64,000 nucleotides of DNA from Yoonia maritima (GTDB lineage: Bacteria; Pseudomonadota; Alphaproteobacteria; Rhodobacterales; Rhodobacteraceae), in contig NZ_PVTP01000002.1 in the NCBI RefSeq assembly GCF_003003285.1, forward strand, positions 186,001 to 250,000, given 5' to 3'. The first letter of the stretch is position 1. The number at the start of each line of letters is the position of its first letter. Shown one piece after another: positions 1-8,065 of the stretch. A model generated the notes under the pieces. It searched no databases, was not told where the DNA came from, and was given only the letters and a program-made list of their open reading frames with translations. A program made the position numbers and the translations under genes.

Positions 1-545
1 TCGTATTCTTTTTCAAGTGAGTCCTTGAGGCTGTCGAGTTCACGCCTCTTTTCATCAGCCCCGGCAATCAAGTCGGCTGCAAGATCCGATAAACTGCCAA
101 GCTTTGCATCAAGTACTGCTGTACTGGATAGTGAAGGTTCCTCTTGCATCACGTCGAGAAAGCTTGTGTTCTTCTCAATGATTTTAGAAACGGCGATAAT
201 ATTTTGCACCGTCGTATTTTGATGTTGAACACTATTTGCGGCCAACTTTATTTCGTCAGCTACAGATGAACTGGTTCTCTCGGTAAACCTGTCCACACTT
301 ATGGATGTGCCCCGCGCAAAGTGTATGGATATTGAAACTGAGCGGATACTAATGTGTGCGTTTGTCAGGAAATATGACGTCCGGGGAAATCCCGCTTCAC
401 TGTAAAGCGCGTGGTCCAGTTTGACATTACTAGACATTCTATAGTCAACCGTAGCATCAGGGAAAACGCTTAGAATTTCTTCGTACAGCTTTGCTATTTG
501 TTTGTCGGTAAGGCGCGCAACTTGGTAAACTCGTTCATTCGCCAA
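1..545 (-). CDS. Unrecognised protein, N-terminal 181 residues, runs off left edge
   Basis: Reading leftward, an open frame runs from a TTG codon at 545-543 to the window edge with no stop. The start is chosen because AGGAAA (556-551) lies 5 nt upstream of it, and an ATG slightly downstream opens a frame that stops after 14 codons. The visible part begins MANERVYQVARLTD, has no signal peptide or membrane segment, and near its end becomes charged and probably coiled-coil (residues about 160-181). The Shine-Dalgarno overlaps the rimO stop codon, so it is probably co-transcribed and translationally coupled with rimO. I do not recognise the family. That it is a real gene is well supported; its function is unknown. 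Confidence 0.6.
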   Translation of the reverse strand, partial: MANERVYQVARLTDKQIAKLYEEILSVFPDATVDYRMSSNVKLDHALYSEAGFPRTSYFLTNAHISIRSVSISIHFARGTSISVDRFTERTSSSVADEIKLAANSVQHQNTTVQNIIAVSKIIEKNTSFLDVMQEEPSLSSTAVLDAKLGSLSDLAADLIAGADEKRRELDSLKDSLEKEY

Positions 546-554
546 TTTAATTTC

Positions 555-1955
555 CTAAAATGATTTGATTAATCTTCCCCATAAATCGTACTCCCCAGCT
601 TCCTCAACTTCAACTTGTAAAACATCGCCCACGGCCAGCCCTTCGGTTCCTTCGTCGATGAACAGGTTCCCGTCGATCTCGGGGGCGTCGGCCCATGTGC
701 GGCAGGTGGCGATGCCGTCTTCGTCGATGTCGTCTACGATGACCTCTAGGGTCTTGCCGACCTTGGCTTCGAGTTTGGCTTCGGAAATGGCTTGGGCTTT
801 GGCCATGAAGCGGTCCCAGCGGTCTTGTTTGACTTCGGGTGCGACGTGGTCGGGGAGCGCGTTGGAGCGGGCTCCGGCGACGTTTTCGTATTGAAAACAG
901 CCAACGCGGTCGAGTTGGGCTTCGTCCAGCCAATCAAGCATGTGCTGGAATTCTTCTTCGGTCTCGCCGGGGTAGCCTACGATAAACGTGGATCGCAGCG
1001 TGATGTCAGGGCAGATTTCGCGCCATGCCCGGATTTCTTCGAGCGTCTTTGCGCCCGCCGCTGGCCGCGCCATCCGCCGCAGCACATCAGGGTGCGAATG
1101 TTGGAACGGGATATCCAGATAGGGCAGGATGCCGTTGCTTGGGTCCGCCATCAGCGGGATCAGGTCGCGCACGTGCGGGTAGGGGTAGACGTAGTGCAGC
1201 CGCACCCACGCGCCCAGTTGACCCAATTCGCGCGTCAGATCGAGGATATGGCTGCGGACTTCGCCGTCTTTCCACGGATTAACGTCATATTTACGGTCCA
1301 GCCCATAGGCTGAGGTATCTTGAGAGATGACGAGGAGTTCTTTTACGCCCGCCTGCACCAGTTTTTCCGCCTCGCGCAGGACCGCGTGCGCAGGCCGTGA
1401 CGCCAGTTTGCCGCGCATATCGGGGATGATGCAGAATTTACACTTGTGGTTACAGCCCTCGGATATCTTCAGGTAGCTGTAGTGCCGCGGTGTCAGGGAT
1501 ACCCCTGTTGCGGGCAGTAGGTCGATGAATGGATCAGGGTTCGCGGGAACGGCGCTGTGCACCGCATCAAGCACCTGTTCGTATTGGTGTGGCCCGGTGA
1601 CCGCCAGAATATTGGGGTGATGTTCCCGGATGTAGTCGGGTTCTGCACCGAGGCAGCCTGTCACGATGACTTTGCCGTTTTCGGTCAGCGCCTCGCCAAT
1701 AGCGTCAAGGGATTCTGCCTTAGCGGAATCAAGGAAACCGCAGGTGTTCACGATGACCGCTTCGGCACCGGAATAGTCGGGCGAGATCGCGTAACCTTCG
1801 GCGCGTAGCCGGGTCAGGATGCGTTCTGAATCCACCAACGCCTTGGGGCACCCGAGGCTGACCATACCGATGGTCGGCTGGCCGGGGCGGCTGGCGTCAG
1901 TAATCTTGGCTGCAGGGGCAAGGTCGGGGCGGAGTGAAGGTGGGTTCTGGGTCAT
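555..1955 (-). CDS. rimO: Ribosomal protein uS12 methylthiotransferase RimO
   Basis: RimO is a radical-SAM enzyme that methylthiolates an aspartate of ribosomal protein S12 in the cytoplasm. The 466-residue product has the family layout. An N-terminal UPF0004 domain has cysteines at about 36, 72 and 101 that hold one [4Fe-4S] cluster. A radical-SAM CxxxCxxC motif (C168, C172, C175 in GCNHKCKFC) holds the second. A C-terminal TRAM domain ends in WGRLIKSF. The frame is open further upstream to 2108, but homologues start near [10 protein letters not shown], so the ATG at 1955 was chosen. The stop codon overlaps the ribosome-binding site of the next gene on this strand. Confidence 0.96.
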   Translation of the reverse strand: MTQNPPSLRPDLAPAAKITDASRPGQPTIGMVSLGCPKALVDSERILTRLRAEGYAISPDYSGAEAVIVNTCGFLDSAKAESLDAIGEALTENGKVIVTGCLGAEPDYIREHHPNILAVTGPHQYEQVLDAVHSAVPANPDPFIDLLPATGVSLTPRHYSYLKISEGCNHKCKFCIIPDMRGKLASRPAHAVLREAEKLVQAGVKELLVISQDTSAYGLDRKYDVNPWKDGEVRSHILDLTRELGQLGAWVRLHYVYPYPHVRDLIPLMADPSNGILPYLDIPFQHSHPDVLRRMARPAAGAKTLEEIRAWREICPDITLRSTFIVGYPGETEEEFQHMLDWLDEAQLDRVGCFQYENVAGARSNALPDHVAPEVKQDRWDRFMAKAQAISEAKLEAKVGKTLEVIVDDIDEDGIATCRTWADAPEIDGNLFIDEGTEGLAVGDVLQVEVEEAGEYDLWGRLIKSF

Positions 1956-2107
1956 AGCCGCCATATAGCGAAGGGCGAGCGTGTTGGGAATGGGCATAAC
2001 GGCAGAGCATGTACCAACCATTCCAAATTGATTTTTTTGATGGCGCGGAACCAAATTGACGTCAGAGCATTGTCTTCCCGAGAACGATGAACAAATTGGA
2101 GAATACA

Positions 2108-2299
2108 ATGTTGGAAGTTACCGGTATCGGCAGTCTGCTTGTCCTCATCCTTGATGTGGTGGCGATTATTTCAATTGTTGGTTCAGGCGGTTCGACGGGA
2201 AACAAGGTATTGTGGGTGTTGTTGGTGCTGTTGCTGCCTCTCATCGGCTTTATCGTCTGGCTGATCGCTGGGCCACGCGCCAACAAGCGGCTTGTCTAA
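2108..2299 (+). CDS. Small PLDc_N-type membrane protein
   Basis: A 63-residue protein with two hydrophobic segments (about residues 5-27 and 36-56) separated by a short glycine/serine loop. The ending [13 protein letters not shown] is typical of the phospholipase D N-terminal (PLDc_N) membrane-anchor family. The ATG at 2108 is preferred over a TTG at 2087 because GGAG (2098-2101) sits 6 nt upstream. It is followed by csbD and dps in the same direction, which suggests a general-stress group. Its role is unknown; such proteins are usually envelope components without the catalytic HKD motif, which is also absent here. Confidence 0.75.
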   Translation: MLEVTGIGSLLVLILDVVAIISIVGSGGSTGNKVLWVLLVLLLPLIGFIVWLIAGPRANKRLV

Positions 2300-2340
2300 G
2301 CGACAAACACTCACCTCGCGAAATGAAACACAGCACGGAG

Positions 2341-2365
2341 CGCTTAGCACAATGGCGGCTAAGCG
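2341..2365 (+). promoter_or_regulatory. Perfect 8-bp inverted repeat upstream of csbD
   Basis: CGCTTAGC (2341-2348) is repeated inverted as GCTAAGCG (2358-2365) with a 9-nt loop, between the PLDc_N gene and csbD. There is no T run after it, so it is not a standard intrinsic terminator. It could be an operator or an mRNA-stabilising hairpin ahead of csbD. The repeat is seen directly; the role is a guess. Confidence 0.4.
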
Positions 2366-2391
2366 GGTGCTTTTACACGGAAGGAAACCCT

Positions 2392-2589
2392 ATGAATTGG
2401 GATCAAATCGAAGGCAAATGGAAAGAAATGTCAGGCAACCTGAAAGCAAAATGGGGTGAACTGACTGATGACGAAATCGCCGAGATCAATGGTGACCGTG
2501 AGGCGCTGGAAGGCAAAATCCAAGCTAAATACGGCAAAACCAAAGAGCAGGCGAAAGAAGAAGTCGACACGTTCATCGACAAAATTTGA
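2392..2589 (+). CDS. CsbD family stress-response protein
   Basis: A 65-residue, highly charged soluble protein starting MNWDQIEGKWKEM, with the CsbD family pattern (W-x-x-I-x-G-x-W, then K-x-KWGxLTDD). CsbD proteins are abundant under general stress in many bacteria, but their biochemical role is not established. The ATG at 2392 follows AAGGAA (2381-2386) with 5 nt spacing. A strong terminator comes right after the gene. Neighbouring dps fits a stationary-phase or oxidative-stress group. Confidence 0.92.
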   Translation: MNWDQIEGKWKEMSGNLKAKWGELTDDEIAEINGDREALEGKIQAKYGKTKEQAKEEVDTFIDKI

Positions 2590-2598
2590 TGAGCGGAT

Positions 2599-2624
2599 GA
2601 GGTGGCCTGCGGGCCGCCTCTTTT
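2599..2624 (+). terminator. Intrinsic terminator after csbD
   Basis: A 9-bp stem GAGGTGGCC (2599-2607) / GGCCGCCTC (2612-2620), with one T:G wobble and loop TGCG, is followed by TTTT. It lies 10 nt after the csbD stop and before dps, so dps probably has its own promoter or depends on read-through. Confidence 0.8.
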
Positions 2625-2660
2625 CGTTGACCGAAACGTACGAGAGTGAAGGAGAGACCA

Positions 2661-3158
2661 ATGAAGTCTGTACTTGCTGAAAAACCTCAAGAGCATGATG
2701 TGAACACAGGGGTTTGTGACCCCAAAGCCGTCGCTGATGGCTTAAGTGATGTATTGGCAGATACATATCGTATATTGATCAAGACCCATATCGTGCATTG
2801 GAACGTCGAAGGTCCGATGTTTTATGCGGTCCACAATTTGACCGAAACGCAATACGAAGAACTGTTCGCTGCGACTGACGTGATCGCTGAGCGTATCCGT
2901 GCGCTTGGGCATCTGACGCACATGTCGTCAGCGGCCTTGCTGTCAGAATCTGTGATCAAAGATGTGTCGTCGCCGCAAAGCGCAGGGGACATGTGTCAGA
3001 ACCTTGCCGAAGATCACAACAAGATCGCGAAGCGTCTTCATGATCTGATTTCGGCTGCTGGCGATGCGGGTGATCCTGTGACCGAGGACCTTGCGACTGC
3101 GCGTTCGGCCTTTCATGAAAAGGCGGCTTGGATGTTGCGTTCAATCTCGAAAAGCTGA
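2661..3158 (+). CDS. dps: Dps family DNA-binding ferritin
   Basis: Dps proteins form dodecamers that oxidise and store iron using hydrogen peroxide and shield DNA. The 165-residue product has the family signature: the ferroxidase motif HIVHWNVEGPMF (about residues 42-53), a downstream histidine, and the acidic ligand region DVIAERIRALG. The ATG at 2661 is preferred over an in-frame start at 2646 because it follows GGAG with optimal spacing (GAAGGAGAGACCA). The N-terminal 20 residues are polar and could bind DNA. It is transcribed away from csbD and converges on a DUF454 gene 17 nt downstream. Confidence 0.93.
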   Translation: MKSVLAEKPQEHDVNTGVCDPKAVADGLSDVLADTYRILIKTHIVHWNVEGPMFYAVHNLTETQYEELFAATDVIAERIRALGHLTHMSSAALLSESVIKDVSSPQSAGDMCQNLAEDHNKIAKRLHDLISAAGDAGDPVTEDLATARSAFHEKAAWMLRSISKS

Positions 3159-3175
3159 TTTCGCGACAAGAGGCG

Positions 3176-3571
3176 TTAGGCGCTTCCGTTCGGGCGGGTT
3201 AACACAAATGTGCCCGCGCCGATCATACAGATTGATTGGATAGCAATGACCATCGGGCGCATCCCCATAAGTATGCTGGCCGTCAAAGCGGCGGCCATCA
3301 TCACGACAGCGATTGCTTTGTATTTCGGGGCGATCGCACCTGTGGCATTCCATTCAGCGATCATCGGACCAAAAGTGCGGTGATCGTGGAGCCGTTTTTG
3401 CAGCTTGGGTGACCCGTTACCAAATGCGAACGCCGCGAGAATCACAAACGGAGTGGTCGGTAGCACCGGCAGAACAACCCCAATCGCCCCAAGCCCAAGC
3501 GCAGCCCAACCGACAAGCAGCCATAGGCCTTGGATGATTGCTTTTTTTGAGGTTGCTAGTCTGCGTGACAC
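3176..3571 (-). CDS. DUF454 (YbaN-like) inner-membrane protein
   Basis: A 131-residue protein with three to four membrane segments and the DUF454 family hallmark VVLPVLPTTPFVILAAFAFG, followed by a basic amphipathic stretch (SPKLQKRLHDHRTFGPMI). YbaN-type proteins are widespread inner-membrane proteins without a fixed function; some sit beside haem or respiratory genes. Translation appears to begin with GTG at 3571, preceded by GGGGA about 7 nt upstream. It converges with dps and has no clear operon partner. Confidence 0.88.
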   Translation of the reverse strand: MSRRLATSKKAIIQGLWLLVGWAALGLGAIGVVLPVLPTTPFVILAAFAFGNGSPKLQKRLHDHRTFGPMIAEWNATGAIAPKYKAIAVVMMAAALTASILMGMRPMVIAIQSICMIGAGTFVLTRPNGSA

Positions 3572-3706
3572 GTGGCGTCCCCTGTAATGACGTGCTTCGA
3601 CCTAGCACATCTATGTGTCGTACGGACTGATGAAAAGGCAGGTGATCGGGTAATTATGTATAACGGCAGCAAAACATGGTTTAGCTGCCGTTCTTTAAGC
3701 GTTTTG

Positions 3707-4477
3707 TTATTTTTCCTGCATCTTGCGGATGTTTTTGAGAACGACACGACGTGGCAAGAAAGGGAATATCCAGTTCAGTAGGAACGAGAGTTTGCCTTCG
3801 TTGATGATCCGAAGCTTGCCGGCTTGCATTGCGTCATATCCGTATTTTGCGACTTCGGCTGGGGTTGCGCCTGATTGCTGTACAAGGCCGGTGCCTTCGA
3901 GTGCTGCAACTTTGGCGAATTCAGTGTGGACGTATCCGGGCTCAAGCGCCGTGACGGTCACACCCTTGGCGCGCAGTTCTTCGTCCATGGCTTGGCTGAA
4001 GCTAGACACATAGGCTTTGGTCGCGAAGTAAGTCGCTTGCAGGGGGCCGGGCATGTAGGCGGCGGTTGAACTGACGTTCAGGATTTTTCCACCACCGTAG
4101 CTGACCATCATGTTGCCGATGTGGTGGCAAAGCGTGACCAATGCCTTGACGTTAAGGTCGATCATCGCGAGATCGTCAGAGAGGGATCGTTCGGTGAAAA
4201 TACCGTGCCCGCCAAAGCCCGCATTGTTGATGAGGATATCAATTTTATGGTCTTTGATAGCATTATAAAGTGCGTCCGCACCGCCTGTAGCCCCGAGATC
4301 AAGCGCGATTGTTGTCACATTGATCTGATGTTTGGATTCAAGCTCTGATTTTAATGCTTCAAGTTCAGCACCGCGACGTGCCGTGATGATTAAATCGCCG
4401 CCAAGATTGGCATGGTAGCGGGCAAATTCACGGCCAATGCCAGAAGACGCACCTGTGATGAGGGCTGTGTTTGTCAT
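3707..4477 (-). CDS. Short-chain dehydrogenase/reductase (classical SDR, DltE-like)
   Basis: A 256-residue classical SDR. The cofactor motif TGASSGIG occupies residues 9-16 and NNAG 84-87. The catalytic triad is Ser136 or 137, Tyr150 and Lys154 (YFATK). Arg34/Arg35 after the second strand suggest NADP(H). The extended C-terminus (WIFPFLPRRVVLKNIRKMQEK) resembles SDRs annotated DltE-like, whose substrates are usually unknown. It is divergent from a TetR regulator, and a perfect palindrome GTCAAC-N4-GTTGAC lies 13 nt upstream of the start codon, so it is very likely repressed by that regulator. Confidence 0.9.
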   Translation of the reverse strand: MTNTALITGASSGIGREFARYHANLGGDLIITARRGAELEALKSELESKHQINVTTIALDLGATGGADALYNAIKDHKIDILINNAGFGGHGIFTERSLSDDLAMIDLNVKALVTLCHHIGNMMVSYGGGKILNVSSTAAYMPGPLQATYFATKAYVSSFSQAMDEELRAKGVTVTALEPGYVHTEFAKVAALEGTGLVQQSGATPAEVAKYGYDAMQAGKLRIINEGKLSFLLNWIFPFLPRRVVLKNIRKMQEK

Positions 4478-4489
4478 GGGGTTTCCTTG

Positions 4490-4505
4490 GTCAACGGTTG
4501 TTGAC
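4490..4505. promoter_or_regulatory. Palindromic operator 1 (SDR side)
   Basis: GTCAAC GGTT GTTGAC is a perfect 6+4+6 palindrome between the divergent SDR and TetR genes. An identical half-site pair with a different centre occurs 43 bp away (centre to centre), close to four helical turns. This is the expected form of a TetR-family operator pair; binding is inferred. Confidence 0.7.
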
Positions 4506-4531
4506 TAAATGTAAGGTCGTGGGTGTGCGTA

Positions 4532-4549
4532 TGTCAACGCGCGTTGACA
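4532..4549. promoter_or_regulatory. Palindromic operator 2 (TetR side)
   Basis: TGTCAAC GCGC GTTGACA is a perfect 18-bp palindrome sharing its half-sites with the element at 4490-4505. It lies 29 bp upstream of the proposed TetR start codon at 4579, so it probably covers the regulator's own promoter or transcript start (autorepression). An in-frame ATG at 4531 overlaps this palindrome and was rejected as the TetR start for that reason. Confidence 0.7.
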
Positions 4550-4578
4550 AATGGGTGATCCGGGATACACCCACGGTT

Positions 4579-5136
4579 ATGAGAAAATCTGAAATCACTC
4601 GTGAAAAATTACTAACTTCCGCGACGCGCGCGTTTTGCGTGCAGAGTTATTCCAACGTATCATTACGTGGTATCGCCAAAGATCCCGGTGTCGATGTCGC
4701 GCTTGTATCGCGTTATTTTGGCGGAAAAATGGGATTGTTTCAGGCGATGCTGGATGATGTTTTTGCTTGGCCTGAAATGATGTCTGGAGATGATCCTGTC
4801 GAGGTCGCCATCGCAAAATATACGGATCCCGATACGGCAGATGCACATATGTCTGTGATCCGCATGATTGTTGTGAATGGTGCGGACCCAGAGGTGGGGG
4901 ACATTCTGCGCGAACGTTTGCGCGAGATGTTGGTAGATCCGATGCTTGCAAAAATGGGCGGTGAACGCGCCGCACCAAATCTAGCGATGTTTATCGCGGT
5001 GACGCTCGGGGCTGCAATGGTGCGTCATACGCTGCGGCTACCCGGAATGGCGGATACCCAGCCCGAGGCCTATGCCATGCAGCTGCGCCATTTGATTGAT
5101 GCAGCGTTGCGTTTTGAAAGTCCTGCGTCTGAATGA
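4579..5136 (+). CDS. TetR/AcrR family transcriptional regulator
   Basis: A 185-residue regulator. The N-terminal TetR helix-turn-helix spans about residues 5-50: TREKLLTSATRAF, then SLRGIAKDPGVDVALVSRYFGGKMGLF. The ligand-binding domain ends in a segment with several hydrophobic helices, including a TetR_C-like MFIAVTLGAAMVRHTL. The ATG at 4579 is chosen because it begins directly before the HTH and leaves the 18-bp palindrome at 4532-4549 outside the gene; a GTG at 4555 is an alternative. No strong ribosome-binding site is visible. It probably represses itself and the divergent SDR gene; the inducer cannot be told from sequence. Confidence 0.88.
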   Translation: MRKSEITREKLLTSATRAFCVQSYSNVSLRGIAKDPGVDVALVSRYFGGKMGLFQAMLDDVFAWPEMMSGDDPVEVAIAKYTDPDTADAHMSVIRMIVVNGADPEVGDILRERLREMLVDPMLAKMGGERAAPNLAMFIAVTLGAAMVRHTLRLPGMADTQPEAYAMQLRHLIDAALRFESPASE

Positions 5137-5292
5137 GTGTTGGGTTGGGTAAGTCCCGACCTGTCACGTGTATTTCGTGGTAGACAGTGATCAGCGTGCC
5201 TACCCACATAAAGCATTCGCATTGCAAGCTATCAGTGGCTGGTCTAAGTCCATGTCGTTTAATTTGCCCGCACAAACGCGTGAGAAAAGATT

Positions 5293-6309
5293 ATGATGAG
5301 TGAACCTTCGATTGTTTGTTTTACCGTTATGAAAAACGAAGGCCCGTTCATTATCGAATGGGTGGCCTATCAGCGGTTGATTGGGGTGAACAAAGTCATT
5401 GTGTTGTCTAATGATAGCGACGACGGGACAGACGATATTTTGAATAGGCTGGATGATTTGGGCTACGTCCGGCATCTACCTAATCCCTCTATGATGTCGA
5501 CGCGGTTCATTCGCAAACAAAAACACCCCCATATTGTGGGGTTTAATTACGCCACTTTGACTCGGGAGTGGAAAGAAGCAGACTATGTGTTGATGTGTGA
5601 TGTCGATGAATTCCCAGTCATCAAAGTCGGCGATGGATCGCTGCATGCATTGCTAAAAAAAACCGAATTTCCAGATGTAATTTCTATGAACACCGCGCTT
5701 TATGGCGTGGGTGGAAATGTCACATATAAAGACGAGCTTATCACAAAGAACTTTAATTTTCGAACACCGCATCGTCCCGGTGAAAAGAAGTCAGGGTCAG
5801 AGGTGAAATCGCTTACTAGAAACGATCCTGACATGTTCCGGGTGGCGAACCATAGACCGATGGTTTTAGAAGAGAATGACAAGCCGATACGCTGGGTGGA
5901 TGGGGCTGGGAATGACTTTTCTCATGAGTTTTTGAAGAGCCATGAGAAGAGAGCTGACTTTCGCGGGCGCGATTCACTTGCCGTAGTAAATCACTATTCA
6001 TTGCGTTCTGTTGAGAGCTTTCTGGTGAAATCGGAACGCGGGGATGCAGTGATGGCGAACCGGGATATTGATCACCGGTATTTTAACACGCGAAATCGCA
6101 ACCATGACGAAAACAAGGATATCCACAGGATGCTTCCGCAGCTCGAGGCGCTGATCGCAGAGCTAAAAACGGATGCGCAGCTTGCCGGGTTTCATGATGC
6201 CAGCGTGGTAAAACATCAGGCCAAAATTGAGAAACTAAAGTCTAGTTCTTTGTATGAAAATTTGTGTCGCATCGTTGGGGTGCGTGTTGAAGGCGGTCAG
6301 GGCAATTAA
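5293..6309 (+). CDS. Glycosyltransferase family 2-like protein (Glyco_tranf_2_4 type)
   Basis: A 338-residue soluble protein whose N-terminus matches the roseobacter glycosyltransferase group with the signature VMKNEGPFIIEWVAYQRLIG. It has an SNDSDDGTDDIL nucleotide-sugar loop and the metal-binding motif VDEF (CDVDEFPV). The C-terminal half is charged and without membrane segments. It probably transfers a sugar during surface polysaccharide synthesis; donor and acceptor are unknown. Two ATG codons (5293, 5296) could start it. It stands alone between the TetR gene and the convergent gcrA. Confidence 0.85.
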   Translation: MMSEPSIVCFTVMKNEGPFIIEWVAYQRLIGVNKVIVLSNDSDDGTDDILNRLDDLGYVRHLPNPSMMSTRFIRKQKHPHIVGFNYATLTREWKEADYVLMCDVDEFPVIKVGDGSLHALLKKTEFPDVISMNTALYGVGGNVTYKDELITKNFNFRTPHRPGEKKSGSEVKSLTRNDPDMFRVANHRPMVLEENDKPIRWVDGAGNDFSHEFLKSHEKRADFRGRDSLAVVNHYSLRSVESFLVKSERGDAVMANRDIDHRYFNTRNRNHDENKDIHRMLPQLEALIAELKTDAQLAGFHDASVVKHQAKIEKLKSSSLYENLCRIVGVRVEGGQGN

Positions 6310-6356
6310 TTTGAACTGGCGTCATCCTGCGCGGCATACAGATGATTGATATGTAA

Positions 6357-6382
6357 AAGGCCGCCTTAAAAAAGGCGGCCTT
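6357..6382 (-). terminator. Intrinsic terminator of gcrA
   Basis: A perfect 11-bp stem AAGGCCGCCTT / AAGGCGGCCTT with a 4-nt AAAA loop. Read on the minus strand it is followed by TTTT, so it terminates gcrA transcription. On the plus strand it is followed by GGTT, so it would serve the glycosyltransferase gene less well. Confidence 0.8.
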
Positions 6383-6384
6383 GG

Positions 6385-6410
6385 TTGGTGGATCGAGATC
6401 CACCCTACGT
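6385..6410 (-). repeat. Dispersed palindromic repeat, copy 1
   Basis: GGTGGAT CGAG ATCCACC (6387-6404) followed by CTACG, that is, CGTAGG-GTGGAT on the minus strand. The same arrangement (CGTAGGGTGGAT / ATCCACC) recurs at 11835 and 16431, with diverged forms at 16384 and 28852. It lies between the gcrA stop and its terminator hairpin. The element resembles the small intergenic palindromes (REP-like) of many proteobacteria. Confidence 0.7.
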
Positions 6411-6419
6411 TATTTCGTC

Positions 6420-7028
6420 TTAGCGCCGACGGTCGCGGCGTGAAGACATTGGCTGGAATGCGACGCCGACGTGAGCTTCGCAGTATGGTTTGCCAGCTTG
6501 TACACCGAGGCCGCAGAACCAAAAATCGTCAGTTGCAGGATCGCCGACGGGCCATTTGCAGGTTTTCTCGGTGAGTTCCATAAGGCTGATACGCTTTGCG
6601 GTTTTTTCGACTTCGCTGACCTTGGCGAGCGCCTCGGGGCTGATTTCATTTGCCGACGGCTGTGGCGGCAAAGGCTGGCCCGCTGGAATGATTGCGCGGC
6701 GAGCAGCCGAAATAGGGATGCCGTTCTCGTCGAGTTCGACCTCTTCTTTCACGGCAGGCACCGATGCGGCGGGCGCAGGGGTCGGCTTTGGCTTTGGTGC
6801 CGGTTTTGGCACTGACGGCTTTGCCGCTGCTGCAGGTTTTTCTTTGGGGGTTGCTTTGGCTGCAGATGCACCGCCAGAACCAGCACGGTTCGATAGGCCC
6901 AAGCGATGGACCTTGCCGATCACAGCGTTACGGGTCACGCCGCCCAGTTCCTTGGCGATTTGACTAGCGGACTGGCCTTCGCCCCACATCTTTTTGAGCG
7001 TCTCGACGCGCTCGTCTGTCCAAGACAT
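6420..7028 (-). CDS. gcrA: Cell-cycle regulator GcrA
   Basis: GcrA is an alphaproteobacterial transcription factor that binds the housekeeping sigma factor and methylated GANTC sites, driving cell-cycle genes. The 202-residue product has the conserved N-terminal helix-turn-helix (MSWTDERVETLKKMW, ASQIAKELGGVTRNAVIGKVHRLGLS). A low-complexity Ala/Pro/Lys linker follows (about 50-90). The C-terminal sigma-interacting part contains LTEKTCKWPVGDP and FWFCG, ending PYCEAHVGVAF. A GATTC sequence (a GANTC methylation site) lies at 7032-7036, just upstream of the start codon. It is divergent from the ABC-2 permease gene and has its own terminator. Confidence 0.97.
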   Translation of the reverse strand: MSWTDERVETLKKMWGEGQSASQIAKELGGVTRNAVIGKVHRLGLSNRAGSGGASAAKATPKEKPAAAAKPSVPKPAPKPKPTPAPAASVPAVKEEVELDENGIPISAARRAIIPAGQPLPPQPSANEISPEALAKVSEVEKTAKRISLMELTEKTCKWPVGDPATDDFWFCGLGVQAGKPYCEAHVGVAFQPMSSRRDRRR

Positions 7029-7261
7029 ATGGATTCCTTTGGTTCAGCGGACCGGACAAAGCAGTTTGTCGGGCCTGAAAATCTGTTCAAGCCTTATATT
7101 AGTCATTGTGAGCAGGGATGTGAAGCGCGGGATCAAGGTTTTCGCCGGGTATGGCAGAATGAACCCATCTAGATGCCACTGTGGGTGGGTGTTTTTACAT
7201 CCTGCACTGGTCAATTCTGCCCGATAGGTTATGTCACAGCGCTAGGATAAGGACATTGAGC

Positions 7262-8065
7262 ATGACCACAAAGACTGCAATGGGTGTTCGCCGCTTTGGG
7301 CGTGTGAACTGGCTGGGAACTTGGACATTGGTGCGCCGCGAAATTCGTAGGTTTATGAATGTCTGGTCACAGACGGTGATGGCCCCTTTGATCAATGCTG
7401 GTCTCTTCTTGATGATTTTTACCATCGCGATTGGACCGCAGCGCGGTGATGTGATGGGCGTTCCTTTCATTAGCTTTCTTGCCCCTGGCATTCTGACAAT
7501 GACTGTTATTCAGAACGCGTTTGCCAATACGTCCTCGAGCCTTGCATCCGCGAAAGTGCAGGGGAATATCGTAGATACGTTGATGCCGCCTTTGTCTGCG
7601 GGCGAGTTGGTCTTTGGCTATATCGGTGGCGCGGTCGCACGGGGCGCTTTGGTTGCCGTTGTTATCGCAATTGGGTCGATGCTGTTCTTGGGTGTTGGGA
7701 TGCAGAACCCGGCTTGGGTTGTGCTGTTTGTCCTGATGGGATCTGTCTTGATGGGTGGCTTGGGCATGATTGCCGGCATCTTCGCGAATAAGTTCGATCA
7801 GCTTTCGGCGATTTCAAACTTTTTGGTGACCCCTTTGGCGTTTTTGTCAGGGACCTTCTATTCAATCGACGCGTTGCCCGGGTTTCTTCAGGTCCTTAGC
7901 CACGCGAACCCGTTCTTTTATATTATTGACGGTGTTCGCTTTGGGATGATTGGTGTCAGCGATAGCAGCCCTTGGGTTGGTGTCGGTGTCGTCGGTGTTG
8001 CCTGTGTTGCCGTGCTAAGCGTTTGCTTGCGCTGGATGCACACCGGGTACCGTCTAAAGGCCTAA
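7262..8065 (+). CDS. ABC-2 type transporter permease
   Basis: A 267-residue integral membrane protein with about six membrane segments and the ABC2_membrane layout. It begins with a cytoplasmic WTLVRREIRRFMNVW segment. The late signature reads NFLVTPLAFLSGTFYSIDAL, followed by LSHANPFFYIIDGVR. Such permeases pair with an ATP-binding subunit to export polysaccharides, lipids or drugs. No ATPase gene lies next to it here, so the partner must be encoded elsewhere. The ATG at 7262 was chosen because AAGGA lies about 8 nt upstream and an earlier frame start lacks homology. Its stop overlaps the convergent EamA gene by 4 nt. Confidence 0.9.
   Translation: MTTKTAMGVRRFGRVNWLGTWTLVRREIRRFMNVWSQTVMAPLINAGLFLMIFTIAIGPQRGDVMGVPFISFLAPGILTMTVIQNAFANTSSSLASAKVQGNIVDTLMPPLSAGELVFGYIGGAVARGALVAVVIAIGSMLFLGVGMQNPAWVVLFVLMGSVLMGGLGMIAGIFANKFDQLSAISNFLVTPLAFLSGTFYSIDALPGFLQVLSHANPFFYIIDGVRFGMIGVSDSSPWVGVGVVGVACVAVLSVCLRWMHTGYRLKA

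Noticed and set aside
25..222. Plus-strand open frame at the left edge
   Set aside because: It lies opposite a minus-strand gene that has a good ribosome-binding site and stays open for 181 codons; the plus frame has no such support.
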